Origin: Clostridium sartagoforme
GTDB taxonomy: Bacteria; Bacillota; Clostridia; Clostridiales; Clostridiaceae
Assembly: GCF_004794105.1 (NCBI RefSeq)
Contig: NZ_SRYR01000010.1
Coordinates: 1 to 64,000, forward strand
Direction: 5' to 3'
Length of the DNA stretch: 64,000 nt
The notes under the pieces are model-generated. The model was not told the origin of the DNA. It ran no database searches and worked only from the letters and a program-made list of their open reading frames with translations. Positions 19,604 through 27,925 of this stretch are shown here, one piece after another (within the stretch, counting starts at the first letter, position 1; each line of letters opens with the position of its first letter). A program made the translations under genes and the position numbers.

Positions 19604-21256
19604 ATGATTTATAAGATTAAATATAATAATAAGGAATATATTGCAGAAAGGGATACTACATATAAGGAATTTATTGATAGTAAATTAGGAATTAATTCTT
19701 ATGATGTAGCATTATGCAAGTTAAATAATAAATATTTTGAATTATATAAGACTATAGAAAAAGATGGAGATTTAGAACTAATTGAATTTAATAGTACTAT
19801 TGGATATAAGATTTATACAAGAACGTTGCAATTTATTTTTATAAAGGCAGCTTTAGATTTATTTAAAGAGTCAACTATAACTATTGAGCATACTTTAAGT
19901 GATGGTGTATTTGGAGAACTTCATAAGGAAGAAGCATTAAATGAAGAAGATATATATGTTATTAAGGCAAAAATGAAGGAGATTATTGATAAAGATCTTC
20001 CGATTAATAAAATAAAAGTTAAAAGAGAAGAGGCAATTGAGATTTTCAGAGGCTATGGTATGGAGGATAAAATATCCCTTCTTAAACATGTGGATTTTGA
20101 AACTGTAAACTTATATGAATTAGATGGGAGATATGATTATTTTTATGGACAAATGGCTTATTCAACTGGAGTTATAAAGGCCTTTGACTTAATTTATTAT
20201 AATCCAGGTTTTGTTATAAGATTTCCACTAAAGAATGATTTAGAAAGCTTAGGGGTATTTAAAGAAAATAGAAAACTATCTAATATATTCTTAGAGACAG
20301 AAAGATGGCTTGATATTATTGGAGTAGGTGAAGTTGGTTCATTAAATGATAAGGTGGAAAAGCATGAACTTAGAGATTTAATTATGGTATCTGAAGCGCT
20401 GCATGAAAAGAAAATTGCTCAAATTGCAGATATGATTAATGAAAGAAAGGAAACAAAGGTAGTACTTATTGCAGGTCCAAGTTCTTCAGGAAAGACCACT
20501 TTTGCCAATAGACTATCAGTTCAGTTAAGGGTAAACGGTTATGTGCCTGTACCTATTTCTTTAGATGATTATTTTGTAGATAGAGAGCATACTCCAAAAG
20601 ATGAAAATGGAGAATTTGATTTTGAAAGTATATATTCTATAGATATTGAACTTTTCAATAAGCATTTGGCTAGTCTCCTTAAGGGGGAGGAAGTAGAAAT
20701 TCCTAGCTTTAATTTTAAAAAGGGAGAAAGAGAATGGGTTAATAATATTATTAAACTACCTAATAATGGAGTGATATTAATAGAAGGAATTCATGGGTTA
20801 AATCCAATGCTTACTTCTTTAATTTCAGATAAGCAAAAGTTTAAGATATATATTTCAGCATTAACTCAATTAAATTTAGATAATCATAATAGAATTGCAA
20901 CTACAGATATTAGAAGAGTTAGAAGGATAGTAAGAGACTTTTTATCTAGAGGGTATGGAGCAGAAGATACATTAAAAATGTGGCCTTCAATAAGAAGAGG
21001 AGAGGAAAAAAACATTTTTGTATTCCAAGAAGAAGCAGATGTTATGTTTAACTCAACTTTAGTATATGAATTATGTGTTTTAAAGAAATATGCCTTAGAA
21101 GAATTAGATAAAATAAAGGAAGATAGTCCAGTTTATATACTAGCAAGTAGACTTAAATCCTTCCTTGGATTCTTTAAGGAAATAGATAAGGAATATGTTC
21201 CAACTAATAGTATCCTTAGAGAATTTATTGGAGGAAGCGATTTCTACAAGTATTAG
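19604..21256 (+). CDS. Uridine-kinase-like nucleoside kinase with N-terminal TGS/ThrRS-like domain
   Basis: This 550-aa protein has an N-terminal TGS-like segment (1-60), then a threonyl-tRNA-synthetase SAD-like region that contains HTLSDGVFGELHKEE (near 95). A C-terminal uridine kinase/PRK domain follows: VVLIAGPSSSGKTTFANRL (near 287) is the P-loop, SLDDYFVDREHTP follows, and ILIEGIHGLNP near 392 is the second kinase motif. The combination is common in Firmicutes; the true nucleoside substrate is unclear. GGAGG precedes the ATG. It is transcribed alone with a short hairpin after it. Confidence 0.85.
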   Translation: MIYKIKYNNKEYIAERDTTYKEFIDSKLGINSYDVALCKLNNKYFELYKTIEKDGDLELIEFNSTIGYKIYTRTLQFIFIKAALDLFKESTITIEHTLSDGVFGELHKEEALNEEDIYVIKAKMKEIIDKDLPINKIKVKREEAIEIFRGYGMEDKISLLKHVDFETVNLYELDGRYDYFYGQMAYSTGVIKAFDLIYYNPGFVIRFPLKNDLESLGVFKENRKLSNIFLETERWLDIIGVGEVGSLNDKVEKHELRDLIMVSEALHEKKIAQIADMINERKETKVVLIAGPSSSGKTTFANRLSVQLRVNGYVPVPISLDDYFVDREHTPKDENGEFDFESIYSIDIELFNKHLASLLKGEEVEIPSFNFKKGEREWVNNIIKLPNNGVILIEGIHGLNPMLTSLISDKQKFKIYISALTQLNLDNHNRIATTDIRRVRRIVRDFLSRGYGAEDTLKMWPSIRRGEEKNIFVFQEEADVMFNSTLVYELCVLKKYALEELDKIKEDSPVYILASRLKSFLGFFKEIDKEYVPTNSILREFIGGSDFYKY

Positions 21257-21308
21257 ATATTATATCGCACAATGAAAAATTAATAATTAAGAATGAATAA
21301 TTAAGGAA

Positions 21309-21328
21309 AAAACTCATAAGGGAGTTTT
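21309..21328 (+). terminator. Short terminator-like hairpin
   Basis: AAAACTC pairs with GAGTTTT around a 6-nt loop, after an AT-rich ATAATTAAGGA tract. The T-run is weak. Confidence 0.45.
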
Positions 21329-21424
21329 GAATTTTAGCTATTTTAAACTAAGAGCATGGTATACGAGAATAATATATAAATAACGAATATAGTATTTATG
21401 TAAAATTAATTTAACAGACGGACT

Positions 21425-21583
21425 ATGTATAGGAAATATTTTAGAAGAAAAATTGATGGATTAAATACTATTAATCCATGTGTGGAGAAAGTTGTAGGGA
21501 AAAGGTTACTGGAAAGGCAAGAAGTAGATAGAGTTTTATATGACTTATATTATGATAATAGTTTTATTGATAATATTTTCTAA
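21425..21583 (+). CDS. Possible small basic protein (52 aa)
   Basis: ATG 21425 opens a 52-codon frame reading MYRKYFRRKIDGLNTINPCV and ending YDNSFIDNIF. The ribosome site is weak (GACGGA). The N-terminus is strongly basic, with no hydrophobic segment. AGTAGATAGAGTTTT within it is repeated downstream at 21613, where it forms a hairpin with TCTATCTACT (to 21648). I do not recognise it; it may be a gene remnant. Confidence 0.25.
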   Translation: MYRKYFRRKIDGLNTINPCVEKVVGKRLLERQEVDRVLYDLYYDNSFIDNIF

Positions 21584-21612
21584 TATAGGAAACATAAGAG
21601 AAGAAGAGGAGT

Positions 21613-21648
21613 AGTAGATAGAGTTTTTTAAGGCTAAGTCTATCTACT
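21613..21648. other. Hairpin after the small open frame
   Basis: AGTAGATAGA and TCTATCTACT form a perfect 10-bp stem with a 16-nt loop. No T-run follows. It lies 45 bp before the next gene. Confidence 0.4.
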
Positions 21649-21692
21649 ATCTCTAAGTTGAAAAATATATAAGTTATTTATGAGGAGAATTT

Positions 21693-22325
21693 ATGATTTT
21701 AAATGATAATTACGAGAGGATTTTAATAATTTTAGATGAAGAAAATTTAATTTACAAAGGAACTTTTAGAAAAACAACTATAAAAAGAGAAGAAATAAGA
21801 AGTGCTTTTTATGATGAGGAACTATTAGGGGTTTTAACTTATAGTGGAAAAATTTATTCTTTGAAAATTGATAAGTTATCAGTTAGTGATAAGGAAAAAT
21901 TAGAACAATTAAGGTTAGTGCTTAATAAAGAAAATATATTATTTGATTATACTAATCGTATGATTGCTATAGTCAGTTTACCTTTATTTGTATTTTTTAT
22001 GCCAATTTCAATTAGCTTTATAATTAGTAGTAGAATAATAGTGGCGGTATTACTGATTTCTATTTTTATTTTTTATATAAATGTATTAAAAAAGGTAATG
22101 CCTAATAATGTCTATAATATTAATAGCGATGAAGTGGAAATTTTAAGAGGAAAGCATACCTTTAAGTATAAAAAGCAAGAAATAGATAAAATTAAACTTA
22201 TAAGAGGTCATAATTTAAATACTATTGAATTTAAGAAAAATGGTAATAAATATGTAATGTACTTTAAAGAAAGTAAGTATTTGACGAAAATATATAGTTT
22301 AAGCTTAGGAGAACTTTTTACTTAA
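21693..22325 (+). CDS. Hypothetical membrane protein with two PH-like soluble parts
   Basis: This 210-aa protein has a soluble N-terminal part (1-88), two close membrane helices (about 90-108 and 111-130), and a soluble C-terminal part. Both soluble parts look beta-rich, with short strand-turn patterns (NLIYKGTFRKTTIKREEI; EVEILRGKHTFKYKKQEI), which resembles bacterial PH/YcxB-like proteins, but I cannot assign a family with confidence. GAGGAG lies 8 nt before the ATG. It is followed by the serine dehydratase operon with its own promoter. Confidence 0.65.
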   Translation: MILNDNYERILIILDEENLIYKGTFRKTTIKREEIRSAFYDEELLGVLTYSGKIYSLKIDKLSVSDKEKLEQLRLVLNKENILFDYTNRMIAIVSLPLFVFFMPISISFIISSRIIVAVLLISIFIFYINVLKKVMPNNVYNINSDEVEILRGKHTFKYKKQEIDKIKLIRGHNLNTIEFKKNGNKYVMYFKESKYLTKIYSLSLGELFT

Positions 22326-22413
22326 TATAGGAAATTGATATGGAATAATGAGAAAGTAATAATGAAGAAACTTCAGTAGAGTTTCTAAATTGAAACTTTT
22401 TGCTAAATATTCA

Positions 22414-22442
22414 TTGTGAAATCACTATTATGACTCTATAAT
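22414..22442 (+). promoter_or_regulatory. Promoter of the serine dehydratase operon
   Basis: TTGTGA (22414-22419), a 17-nt spacer and TATAAT (22437-22442) lie about 95 nt before the sdaAB start. Confidence 0.65.
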
Positions 22443-22535
22443 TAAATAGAATTTTTAATAAATACTAGGTATTAATTTTTTATAATAAAACTATTCTTAT
22501 GATGGAAAAATAATTTATACAAAAGGAGACAGAAC

Positions 22536-23216
22536 ATGAGTGGAATGGGTGTTTTTGATATACTAGGACCAATAATGATAGGTCCATCTTCTTCTCATAC
22601 AGCAGGAGCAGCAAGACTTGGAAAGGTTGCTAGAACTATTGCTGGTGATGATGTAATTGAAGTAACATTTTTACTTCATGGTTCCTTTGGGAAAACTTAT
22701 AAGGGACATGGTACTGATAGAGCTTTAGTTGCTGGAATAATGGGAATGGATCCCTCAGATGAAAGACTAAGAGATTCATTAGAAATTGCTAAAGAAAAGG
22801 GAATAAAAATCACTTTTAAAGATGTGGATTTAGGAGACTACCATCCTAATACAGTTAAATTTTTAATGAAGCTTAAGAATGGTAATGAATGTGAAATTAC
22901 AGGTTCCTCAATAGGCGGAGGGAATATTGAAATAGTTAATATTAACGGTAATGAAGTTAAGTTTACTGGAGCATATTCAACAATTATAACCTCTCATAGA
23001 GATATACCAGGGACTGTAGCAAAGGTTACTAATATTTTATATGATAGTGAAGTTAACATAGCTTTCTTAACACTTGGAAGAAGTCAAAAGGGGAAAAATG
23101 CTACTATGACTTTTGAGTTAGATGGAAAGGTTTCAGATGATTTAATTGAAGAAATTAAAAAGGTTGAAGGTATAGAAAAAGTAATATTAATTAACAAGAT
23201 AGAGGATGGTGAGTAG
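22536..23216 (+). CDS. sdaAB: L-serine dehydratase, iron-sulfur-dependent, beta subunit
   Basis: This 226-aa subunit pairs with SdaAA to deaminate serine to pyruvate and ammonia. GPIMIGPSSSHTAGAARLG near residue 12 is the serine-binding signature. The C-terminal 75 residues form an ACT domain (RDIPGTVAKVTNILYDSEVNIAFL). The two-subunit arrangement is typical of clostridia. AAAGGAGA precedes the ATG. The 3' end overlaps the start region of sdaAA, so the pair is one translational unit. Confidence 0.95.
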   Translation: MSGMGVFDILGPIMIGPSSSHTAGAARLGKVARTIAGDDVIEVTFLLHGSFGKTYKGHGTDRALVAGIMGMDPSDERLRDSLEIAKEKGIKITFKDVDLGDYHPNTVKFLMKLKNGNECEITGSSIGGGNIEIVNINGNEVKFTGAYSTIITSHRDIPGTVAKVTNILYDSEVNIAFLTLGRSQKGKNATMTFELDGKVSDDLIEEIKKVEGIEKVILINKIEDGE

Positions 23217-24099
23217 TTTGGACATAGCAAGATCAGGAGAAGAGTTAATTAAGATATGCGAAGAAAACTCTATTTCTTTAAGTGAATATGCAATTAGAAG
23301 AGAAATGGAAGATAGAGAAGTTTCAAGAGAAGATTTATTTTTAAAGATGAAGAAAACTCTTGATGTAATGAGGCATGGGGCAACAGAAGCAAGAGAAAAA
23401 GAAGTATATTCAGTAAGTGGACTTATTGGTGGAGATGGTTATAAGCTTCAAGAATATCTAAAGAGTGGTAAGTCTTTAACAGGAGATACTATGATTTTAG
23501 CTATGGCAATGGCTTTATCATCTTCAGAAGTAAATGCATCAATGGGAAGAATAGTGGCTTGTCCAACAGCGGGATCTTGTGGAATAATTCCAGCAGTAAT
23601 TTTAACTGCAGGAGAAAGGCTTGGAAAATCTGATGAAGATTTAATAAAGGCTTTATTTGCATCTTCGGCAATTGGAATGATAATTGGAAGAAATGCTACT
23701 TTTGCAGGAGCAGAAGGTGGTTGTCAAGCTGAGTGTGGTTCAGCAGCAGCTATGGCAGCAGGTGCTGTAGTAGAAATGATGGGTGGAACGCCAAAGATGT
23801 CATTAGATGCAGGGGCAATAGTATTTAAAAATGTAATGGGACTTGTATGTGATCCAGTTGCAGGTTTAGTTGAAGTTCCTTGTGCTAAAAGAAATTCTTC
23901 AGGGGCAATAAGTGCCTTATGCACAGCTGATTTAGTTATGGCTGGAGTAGAATCAAAAATTCCTTTTGATGATGCACTATCAGCAATGTATAAGGTAGGT
24001 AGAAGCTTACCAGCGGCTCTAAGAGAAACAGCCCTTGGTGGAGTGGCAGTTACGAAAGCTGGGCTAGAATTAAGGAAAAAGGTTTTTGGGGACGAATAA
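23206..24099 (+). CDS. sdaAA: L-serine dehydratase, iron-sulfur-dependent, alpha subunit
   Basis: This subunit of about 295 aa carries the 4Fe-4S cluster. Cysteines lie in VACPTAGSCGIIPAVIL (near 120), EGGCQAECGSAAAMAAGAVV (near 167) and VCDPVAGLVEVPCAKRN (near 215). The start is uncertain. ATG 23206 lies inside sdaAB with no good ribosome site. TTG 23218 (MDIARSGEEL), just after the sdaAB stop, has GAGGATGGTGAG upstream and fits the family N-terminus better. A 20-bp terminator follows. Confidence 0.94.
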   Translation: MVSSLDIARSGEELIKICEENSISLSEYAIRREMEDREVSREDLFLKMKKTLDVMRHGATEAREKEVYSVSGLIGGDGYKLQEYLKSGKSLTGDTMILAMAMALSSSEVNASMGRIVACPTAGSCGIIPAVILTAGERLGKSDEDLIKALFASSAIGMIIGRNATFAGAEGGCQAECGSAAAMAAGAVVEMMGGTPKMSLDAGAIVFKNVMGLVCDPVAGLVEVPCAKRNSSGAISALCTADLVMAGVESKIPFDDALSAMYKVGRSLPAALRETALGGVAVTKAGLELRKKVFGDE

Positions 24100-24198
24100 A
24101 TAATAATGAAAAATGCATAATGCATAATGGAGAACTAAGGATAAAGCTCTTGAGAGAGTTTTTAAAATTAAATTCTATTTGAATATAAATATTAAAGG

Positions 24199-24257
24199 AA
24201 AGTAGCTGTTTATAAAACTTTAAAATATGTTTTATAAACAGCTACTTTTATTTTTAT
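24199..24257 (+). terminator. Strong terminator of the sda operon
   Basis: A 20-bp perfect stem (24199-24218 with 24229-24248) encloses a 10-nt loop and is followed by T-rich sequence. A weaker hairpin (AAGCTCT with AGAGTTT) lies 50 bp upstream. Confidence 0.85.
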
Positions 24258-24298
24258 TAGATTGCGTTTTAATTTATAATAACATTTATAAATATACC

Positions 24299-24328
24299 TT
24301 GCATTACTAGGTGTTTTAGTTTTATAAT
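24299..24328 (+). promoter_or_regulatory. Promoter of the PadR-type regulator pair
   Basis: TTGCAT (24299-24304) and TATAAT (24323-24328) are 18 nt apart, just upstream of AAAGGTGGG and a GTG start. Confidence 0.6.
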
Positions 24329-24348
24329 ATTAGTAAAGGTGGGATATT

Positions 24349-24666
24349 GTGGATAAAGAATTATTAAAAGGATTTATAGACATATTAATATTGGCGTTAT
24401 TAACAAAAGAAGATATGTACACTTATGAAATATCAAAAGTTATTATGGAGAATTCTAATGGTGAAATTACCTTAGGGGAAGGAACTTTATATCCTGCATT
24501 AAAAAGATTTTATAGTAATGGTTATGTAGAATATTATTGGGTGGAAAAAGATAATAACCTTGTGAAAAGAAAATATTATAAAATTACAGATCAGGGAAGA
24601 GAATACCTTAATTCAAAAGTTAATGATTTTAAGAGGTTAACATTATTAGTAAATAAATTTTTATAA
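24349..24666 (+). CDS. PadR-family transcriptional regulator
   Basis: This 105-aa winged-helix protein shows the PadR pattern: LLKGFIDILILALLTKEDMYTYEISKVI, GEGTLYPALKRFYSNGYVEYYW in the recognition region, and RKYYKITDQGREYLNSK in the wing. It starts with GTG after AAAGGTGGG. It is 14 bp upstream of a membrane-protein gene with a permease-prefix domain. That pairing is typical: PadR proteins usually repress the operon they belong to. Confidence 0.9.
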   Translation: MDKELLKGFIDILILALLTKEDMYTYEISKVIMENSNGEITLGEGTLYPALKRFYSNGYVEYYWVEKDNNLVKRKYYKITDQGREYLNSKVNDFKRLTLLVNKFL

Positions 24667-24680
24667 AAGGAGGAGAATTT

Positions 24681-25352
24681 ATGAAGGAGATTAATAAGTT
24701 TGCAAAGAAATCAGTTAGTAAATTAGATTTGTCTGTTAAGGAAAGAAAGGAACTAGAAGTAGAATATATAGATCATATTACAGCAATATATAAAGAACAT
24801 CTAGATGATGGATTTTCTGAAAAGGAATCTTTAGATTATGCCATTAGCATTTTTAAAAGTGATAATTGGTTAGGTGATAGTATTATAAACCAAAAGAAAA
24901 ATTATATACAGTTTGGATTGCTTTCGATATTTTTTATTTACTTAATAGTATTAATACCTATTTATTTTTATATTTCTAGGATGGAAGTATTTAAATCAGG
25001 AATTAGTATTAATTCTTTTATTCCTTTTAGAACTATATACGCAATCATTACAAGTAGCATGGATGGAGATTTTGGAAACATAATGAGATTACAACGTCGA
25101 ATAGTTTTATTTTTATCATTAATACCTATGGGAATTTTTATTCCAATAATAACTTCAAAGTATAAGTCATTCTTATCAAATTTAAAAATCTATTTATTTA
25201 TAGCATTATTTTTAGAATTATGTAAGATACTATTTCCTTGGTGGATAAGTATTGATTATATTTTATTAAACTTAATAAGTTGTATAATAGGATATGGATT
25301 ATTTACTATCATAAGAAAATATGTAGTTCAGAAAAGAGCTATAAATATATGA
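24681..25352 (+). CDS. VanZ-like membrane protein with N-terminal permease-prefix/DUF1700-type domain
   Basis: Residues 1-70 (LSVKERKELEVEYIDHITAIYKEH, DYAISIFKSDNWLGD) form the helical permease-prefix domain often found next to PadR regulators. Four or five membrane helices follow. The last three (RIVLFLSLIPMGIFIPII, LKIYLFIALFLELCKILF, YILLNLISCIIGYGLFTII) match the VanZ-like topology. VanZ-like proteins are linked to glycopeptide or envelope stress resistance, but function here is unproven. AAAGGAGGAG precedes the ATG. Confidence 0.7.
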   Translation: MKEINKFAKKSVSKLDLSVKERKELEVEYIDHITAIYKEHLDDGFSEKESLDYAISIFKSDNWLGDSIINQKKNYIQFGLLSIFFIYLIVLIPIYFYISRMEVFKSGISINSFIPFRTIYAIITSSMDGDFGNIMRLQRRIVLFLSLIPMGIFIPIITSKYKSFLSNLKIYLFIALFLELCKILFPWWISIDYILLNLISCIIGYGLFTIIRKYVVQKRAINI

Positions 25353-25446
25353 AGAGCAAGGCTGTTATAATGACAGCCTAGTTAGAATTAGATGTAATTA
25401 AATACTTAAGTATTTGATTTAAATTGCAAAAAATGATTTTATTTTC

Positions 25447-25468
25447 AAAACTCCTAAGGGAGTTTTTT
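25447..25468 (+). terminator. Terminator between convergent genes
   Basis: AAAACTCC and GGAGTTTT form an 8-bp stem with a TAAG loop and a T-run. A pyrimidine-rich repeat-like tract (TTCAATTTTCATTATTCATT) follows and overlaps the end of the HxlR gene. Confidence 0.7.
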
Positions 25469-25485
25469 CATTAATTTTTAATTCT

Positions 25486-25860
25486 TCAATTTTCATTATT
25501 CATTTCTAAAATGTATTCTTCTCCATAATTATGCATAGCTTTTAAGACGGGAATAATTTTCATCCCAACTTCAGTTAAACCATATTCAACCTTTGGTGGA
25601 ACAACTGGATAGACTTTTCTATAAATTAAGTTGTCTTCTTCTAAGCTTCTTAATTGATTTGTTAACATTTTTTGTGTAACATTTGGCAAACTTTTCTTTA
25701 TATCTGTAAATCTAAGAGGTCCATCACATAAGTACCATAGTATTAGTATTTTCCATTTACCAGATATAAGTTTATGCACTAAAATCATAGGGCAAACCTC
25801 GTGGTTATCAGTATTTTCATTATAAAAACAATCTTTGTGTTCAATTGTAAATTTCTCCAT
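25486..25860 (-). CDS. HxlR-family transcriptional regulator
   Basis: This 124-aa winged-helix protein matches HxlR: CPMILVHKLISGKWKILILWYL, GPLRFTDIKKSLPNVTQKMLTNQLRSLEEDNLI, and KVEYGLTEVGMKIIPVL. Cys22 lies just before the first helix, a position used for thiol or electrophile sensing in HypR/YodB relatives; sensing here is inference. It is divergent from an azoreductase gene with a perfect inverted repeat between them, which is the usual layout for HxlR control of quinone or azo reductases. Confidence 0.92.
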   Translation of the reverse strand: MEKFTIEHKDCFYNENTDNHEVCPMILVHKLISGKWKILILWYLCDGPLRFTDIKKSLPNVTQKMLTNQLRSLEEDNLIYRKVYPVVPPKVEYGLTEVGMKIIPVLKAMHNYGEEYILEMNNEN

Positions 25861-25892
25861 TAGATATCTCCTTAAACGTTAATAAATGAGAA

Positions 25893-25914
25893 CTAGTATC
25901 ATTTTTGATACTAG
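25893..25914. promoter_or_regulatory. Probable HxlR operator
   Basis: CTAGTATC and GATACTAG form a perfect 8-bp inverted repeat with a 6-nt spacer in the divergent HxlR/azoreductase region, 33 bp from the regulator start. Confidence 0.6.
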
Positions 25915-26020
25915 GTATAAAAAAAGTGTCTACTTGAAAGTTGATAAATTTTAAACTATCATTTATATTATAACAAATAAAAGATATATTTCCAAAGAGG
26001 ATTTATAGTGGAGGATAACG

Positions 26021-26626
26021 ATGAAAAAAGTATTATATATAAAGGCAAATATTAAACCAGAAGGACAATCAAGAACATTTAAGGTATCAGATAGTTTTAT
26101 TGAAGAATATAGAACTTTAAATCCTGAGGATGAAATAATAACATTAGATTTATATAATGAAGGAATAGATTTCTTAAAAGCTGAAGATTTAGCAGCAGTT
26201 TTTGGGGAAAAGACAAAGGCAAGCAGAAATCATCCAATATTAAAGTATGCTTACCAAATAGCAGAAGTAGATAAGATTGTTATTGCAGCACCAATGTGGA
26301 ATCTAGGAACACCAGCTATAGTTAAAGCTTATTTTGACTATACAAGTGTTACAGGAATAACATTCAAATACACAGCTAATGGTCCAGTTGGAATTTGTAA
26401 GGCTAATAAGGCTTTAATAGTTTCAGGTAGAGGTGGAGATTACTCTAGTGAAATAGGTTCACAATTTGAAATGGGTGAAAGATACTTAAGAACTATACTT
26501 GCATTCTTTGGAGTTAAAGATGTTAAGAGTATAGCTGTTGAAAACCTAGATGTAATGGGTATGGATATAGATAAGATAGTTTCTGATTCAGTAGAAGAAG
26601 CTAAAGAAATTGCTAAAAATTTCTAA
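26021..26626 (+). CDS. FMN-dependent NADH-azoreductase/quinone reductase
   Basis: This 201-aa flavodoxin-fold enzyme is of the AzoR family. VLYIKANIKPEGQSRTFKVS binds the FMN phosphate, and AAPMWNLGTPAIVKAYFDY (near 87) and SGRGGDYSS (near 139) are family signatures. It reduces quinones and azo bonds with NAD(P)H and is likely induced by electrophiles through the divergent HxlR protein. GGAGG precedes the ATG. A strong terminator follows. Confidence 0.92.
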   Translation: MKKVLYIKANIKPEGQSRTFKVSDSFIEEYRTLNPEDEIITLDLYNEGIDFLKAEDLAAVFGEKTKASRNHPILKYAYQIAEVDKIVIAAPMWNLGTPAIVKAYFDYTSVTGITFKYTANGPVGICKANKALIVSGRGGDYSSEIGSQFEMGERYLRTILAFFGVKDVKSIAVENLDVMGMDIDKIVSDSVEEAKEIAKNF

Positions 26627-26648
26627 TAATATAAAATTGTAATTAATA

Positions 26649-26687
26649 AGCTATATCAATTTTTTAGAGATTGATATAGCTTTTTTT
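26649..26687 (+). terminator. Terminator of the azoreductase gene
   Basis: AGCTATATCAAT pairs with ATTGATATAGCT (12 bp) and is followed by T7. Confidence 0.85.
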
Positions 26688-26714
26688 CGTAAGTTTTAAA
26701 ATGCAAATATAACT

Positions 26715-26913
26715 GCAAAGATAAATGGACGGCTCATAAGACAAATGGCTGCAAAAAGAAGTTCTAGGCTCGTAAAAACTACTAGACCAAGAGTTTTGGT
26801 AAAACTCGCATGCGCTCAGACAAACCAACAACTCTAAGGTCTAGCAGCTTTTACTTCACCAAGAACTTCTAATTTTTCGCCATATGCTTACTTCACCGTC
26901 CATTTATCTTTGC
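26715..26913. repeat. 199-bp near-perfect long palindrome
   Basis: The outer 18 bases (26715-26732) are exactly complementary to 26896-26913. Further in, AGAAGTTCT, GTAAAA, CTAGACC and AGAGTT on the left all have complements in the same order on the right. The tip holds GGT...ACC around CGCATGCG. No open frame of note lies within. It looks like a highly structured RNA or a miniature palindromic mobile element. Confidence 0.7.
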
Positions 26914-26962
26914 TAGTGATTCAGCATTCAAAATATTTTAGGCGATTACACTAATTTTTATT

Positions 26963-27101
26963 GAAATTCAGCTCGTCTGAATTTCTTCCTTTAGTTGGCC
27001 TGCATTTACAAATTTAAATTATTCAAGGAGTTTTTAACATATTGTGCGTAAGACGACTTGGAGCTGGCGACGGAGTCCGAGCATAATATGTTAAAAACTC
27101 C
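26963..27101 (+). repeat. Composite palindromic element with conserved core (copy A)
   Basis: It starts with hairpin GAAATTCAG/CTGAATTTC, then TCCTTTAGTTGGC, a spacer, and a 17-bp perfect stem (27027-27043 with 27085-27101). The stem encloses the core CGACTTGGAGCT(G)GCGACGGAG. A 138-bp copy with the same order lies inverted at 44015-44152, where the 15-bp stem sequence is unrelated but the core is kept. Confidence 0.7.
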
Positions 27102-27214
27102 TGCACAATTTAAAACATAACCTACTTATTCTAGATTTTACATTATTAAATTATATGTTTTAGGAATAGTATAAATTTTAACGTAAATACTAATAGGGTA
27201 AGGTGGTGATTTTA

Positions 27215-27373
27215 ATGGATAAGAATCCGAATATAAAGTGTACAGTTGAACAATGCAAGTATAATAATACTGCTGAAAAATATTGTACATTATCTGTAAT
27301 TCAAGTTGGAACTCATGAACAGAATCCAACTCAAGTACAATGTACAGATTGTAATTCTTTTGAATTAAGATAG
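27215..27373 (+). CDS. DUF1540 cysteine-rich small protein
   Basis: This 52-aa peptide has the DUF1540 pattern: IKCTVEQCKYNNTAEKYCTL, then a C-terminal QCTDCNSFEL. Six cysteines suggest metal binding. GGTGGTGAT lies before ATG 27215. Such peptides are common in clostridia, sometimes in sporulation or metal contexts, but the role is unknown. It stands alone after the palindromic elements and has its own terminator. Confidence 0.88.
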   Translation: MDKNPNIKCTVEQCKYNNTAEKYCTLSVIQVGTHEQNPTQVQCTDCNSFELR

Positions 27374-27384
27374 TAAAACCTTAT

Positions 27385-27413
27385 AAAAGAGCTGCCATAG
27401 GCAGCTCTTTTTA
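27385..27413 (+). terminator. Terminator of the DUF1540 gene
   Basis: AAAAGAGCTGCC pairs with GGCAGCTCTTTT with a 3-nt loop, ending in T-rich sequence. Confidence 0.85.
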
Positions 27414-27494
27414 ATTAACAATAATAGATTAATAACAAAAATTTAGGTAGTGATTTATTTTAAATTGTTAATATTAAAAGATTTCAAAAAACTA

Positions 27495-27523
27495 TTGCTT
27501 TTTTGTCTTATATTCCATATAAT
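27495..27523 (+). promoter_or_regulatory. Promoter of the trp operon
   Basis: TTGCTT (27495-27500), a 17-nt spacer and TATAAT (27518-27523) stand about 15 nt before the T-box leader. Confidence 0.7.
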
Positions 27524-27543
27524 AACATTAAAAATTAAAGCCT

Positions 27544-27784
27544 GTGATAAGAAGTAGTATGTAATAGAATTTAGATCCAGCGAATTTGGGGAGGTGGGAG
27601 CCAAGTACTGTAGCTATTATTGAATGGATCTTTGAGGTGGCATCTTGAAATTATAGTATGGGTGTACGGGAGTTAGCCGTTAAAATAACAGGGTATCGAG
27701 TTTTCTGTACCTGGAAGAGAAATGCATAGGTGGCATTAGTGAAGTATTTTATATTTCATCCTATTTAAGGATGGAATTTTTTTA
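27544..27784 (+). promoter_or_regulatory. T-box riboswitch, tRNA-Trp specific
   Basis: The leader has the Stem I features. AAGTAGTA forms the 5' side of the specifier loop, TAATAG pairs with CTATTA, and GGAGGTGGGAG lies in the distal loop closed by ATTTGG/CCAAGT. The specifier reads GAA-TGG-A, the tryptophan codon. The T-box GGTGGCAT at 27729 has TGGC, which pairs with an acceptor end GCCA as in tRNA-Trp. A terminator (27754-27762 with 27768-27776, then T7) follows. Uncharged tRNA-Trp should allow read-through into trpEGDCFBA. Confidence 0.88.
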
Positions 27785-27925
27785 TTTTATAAGAGGTTAT
27801 TTAAATTGGGTAGTACAAGCTTAAAACTATTAATGATATAAATAAGAGAGGTTGTATAAACATATTTAATAATATAAATTATAAAATACTTTAGAATTAA
27901 TGCTTATTTATGTATAAATAAAAAT

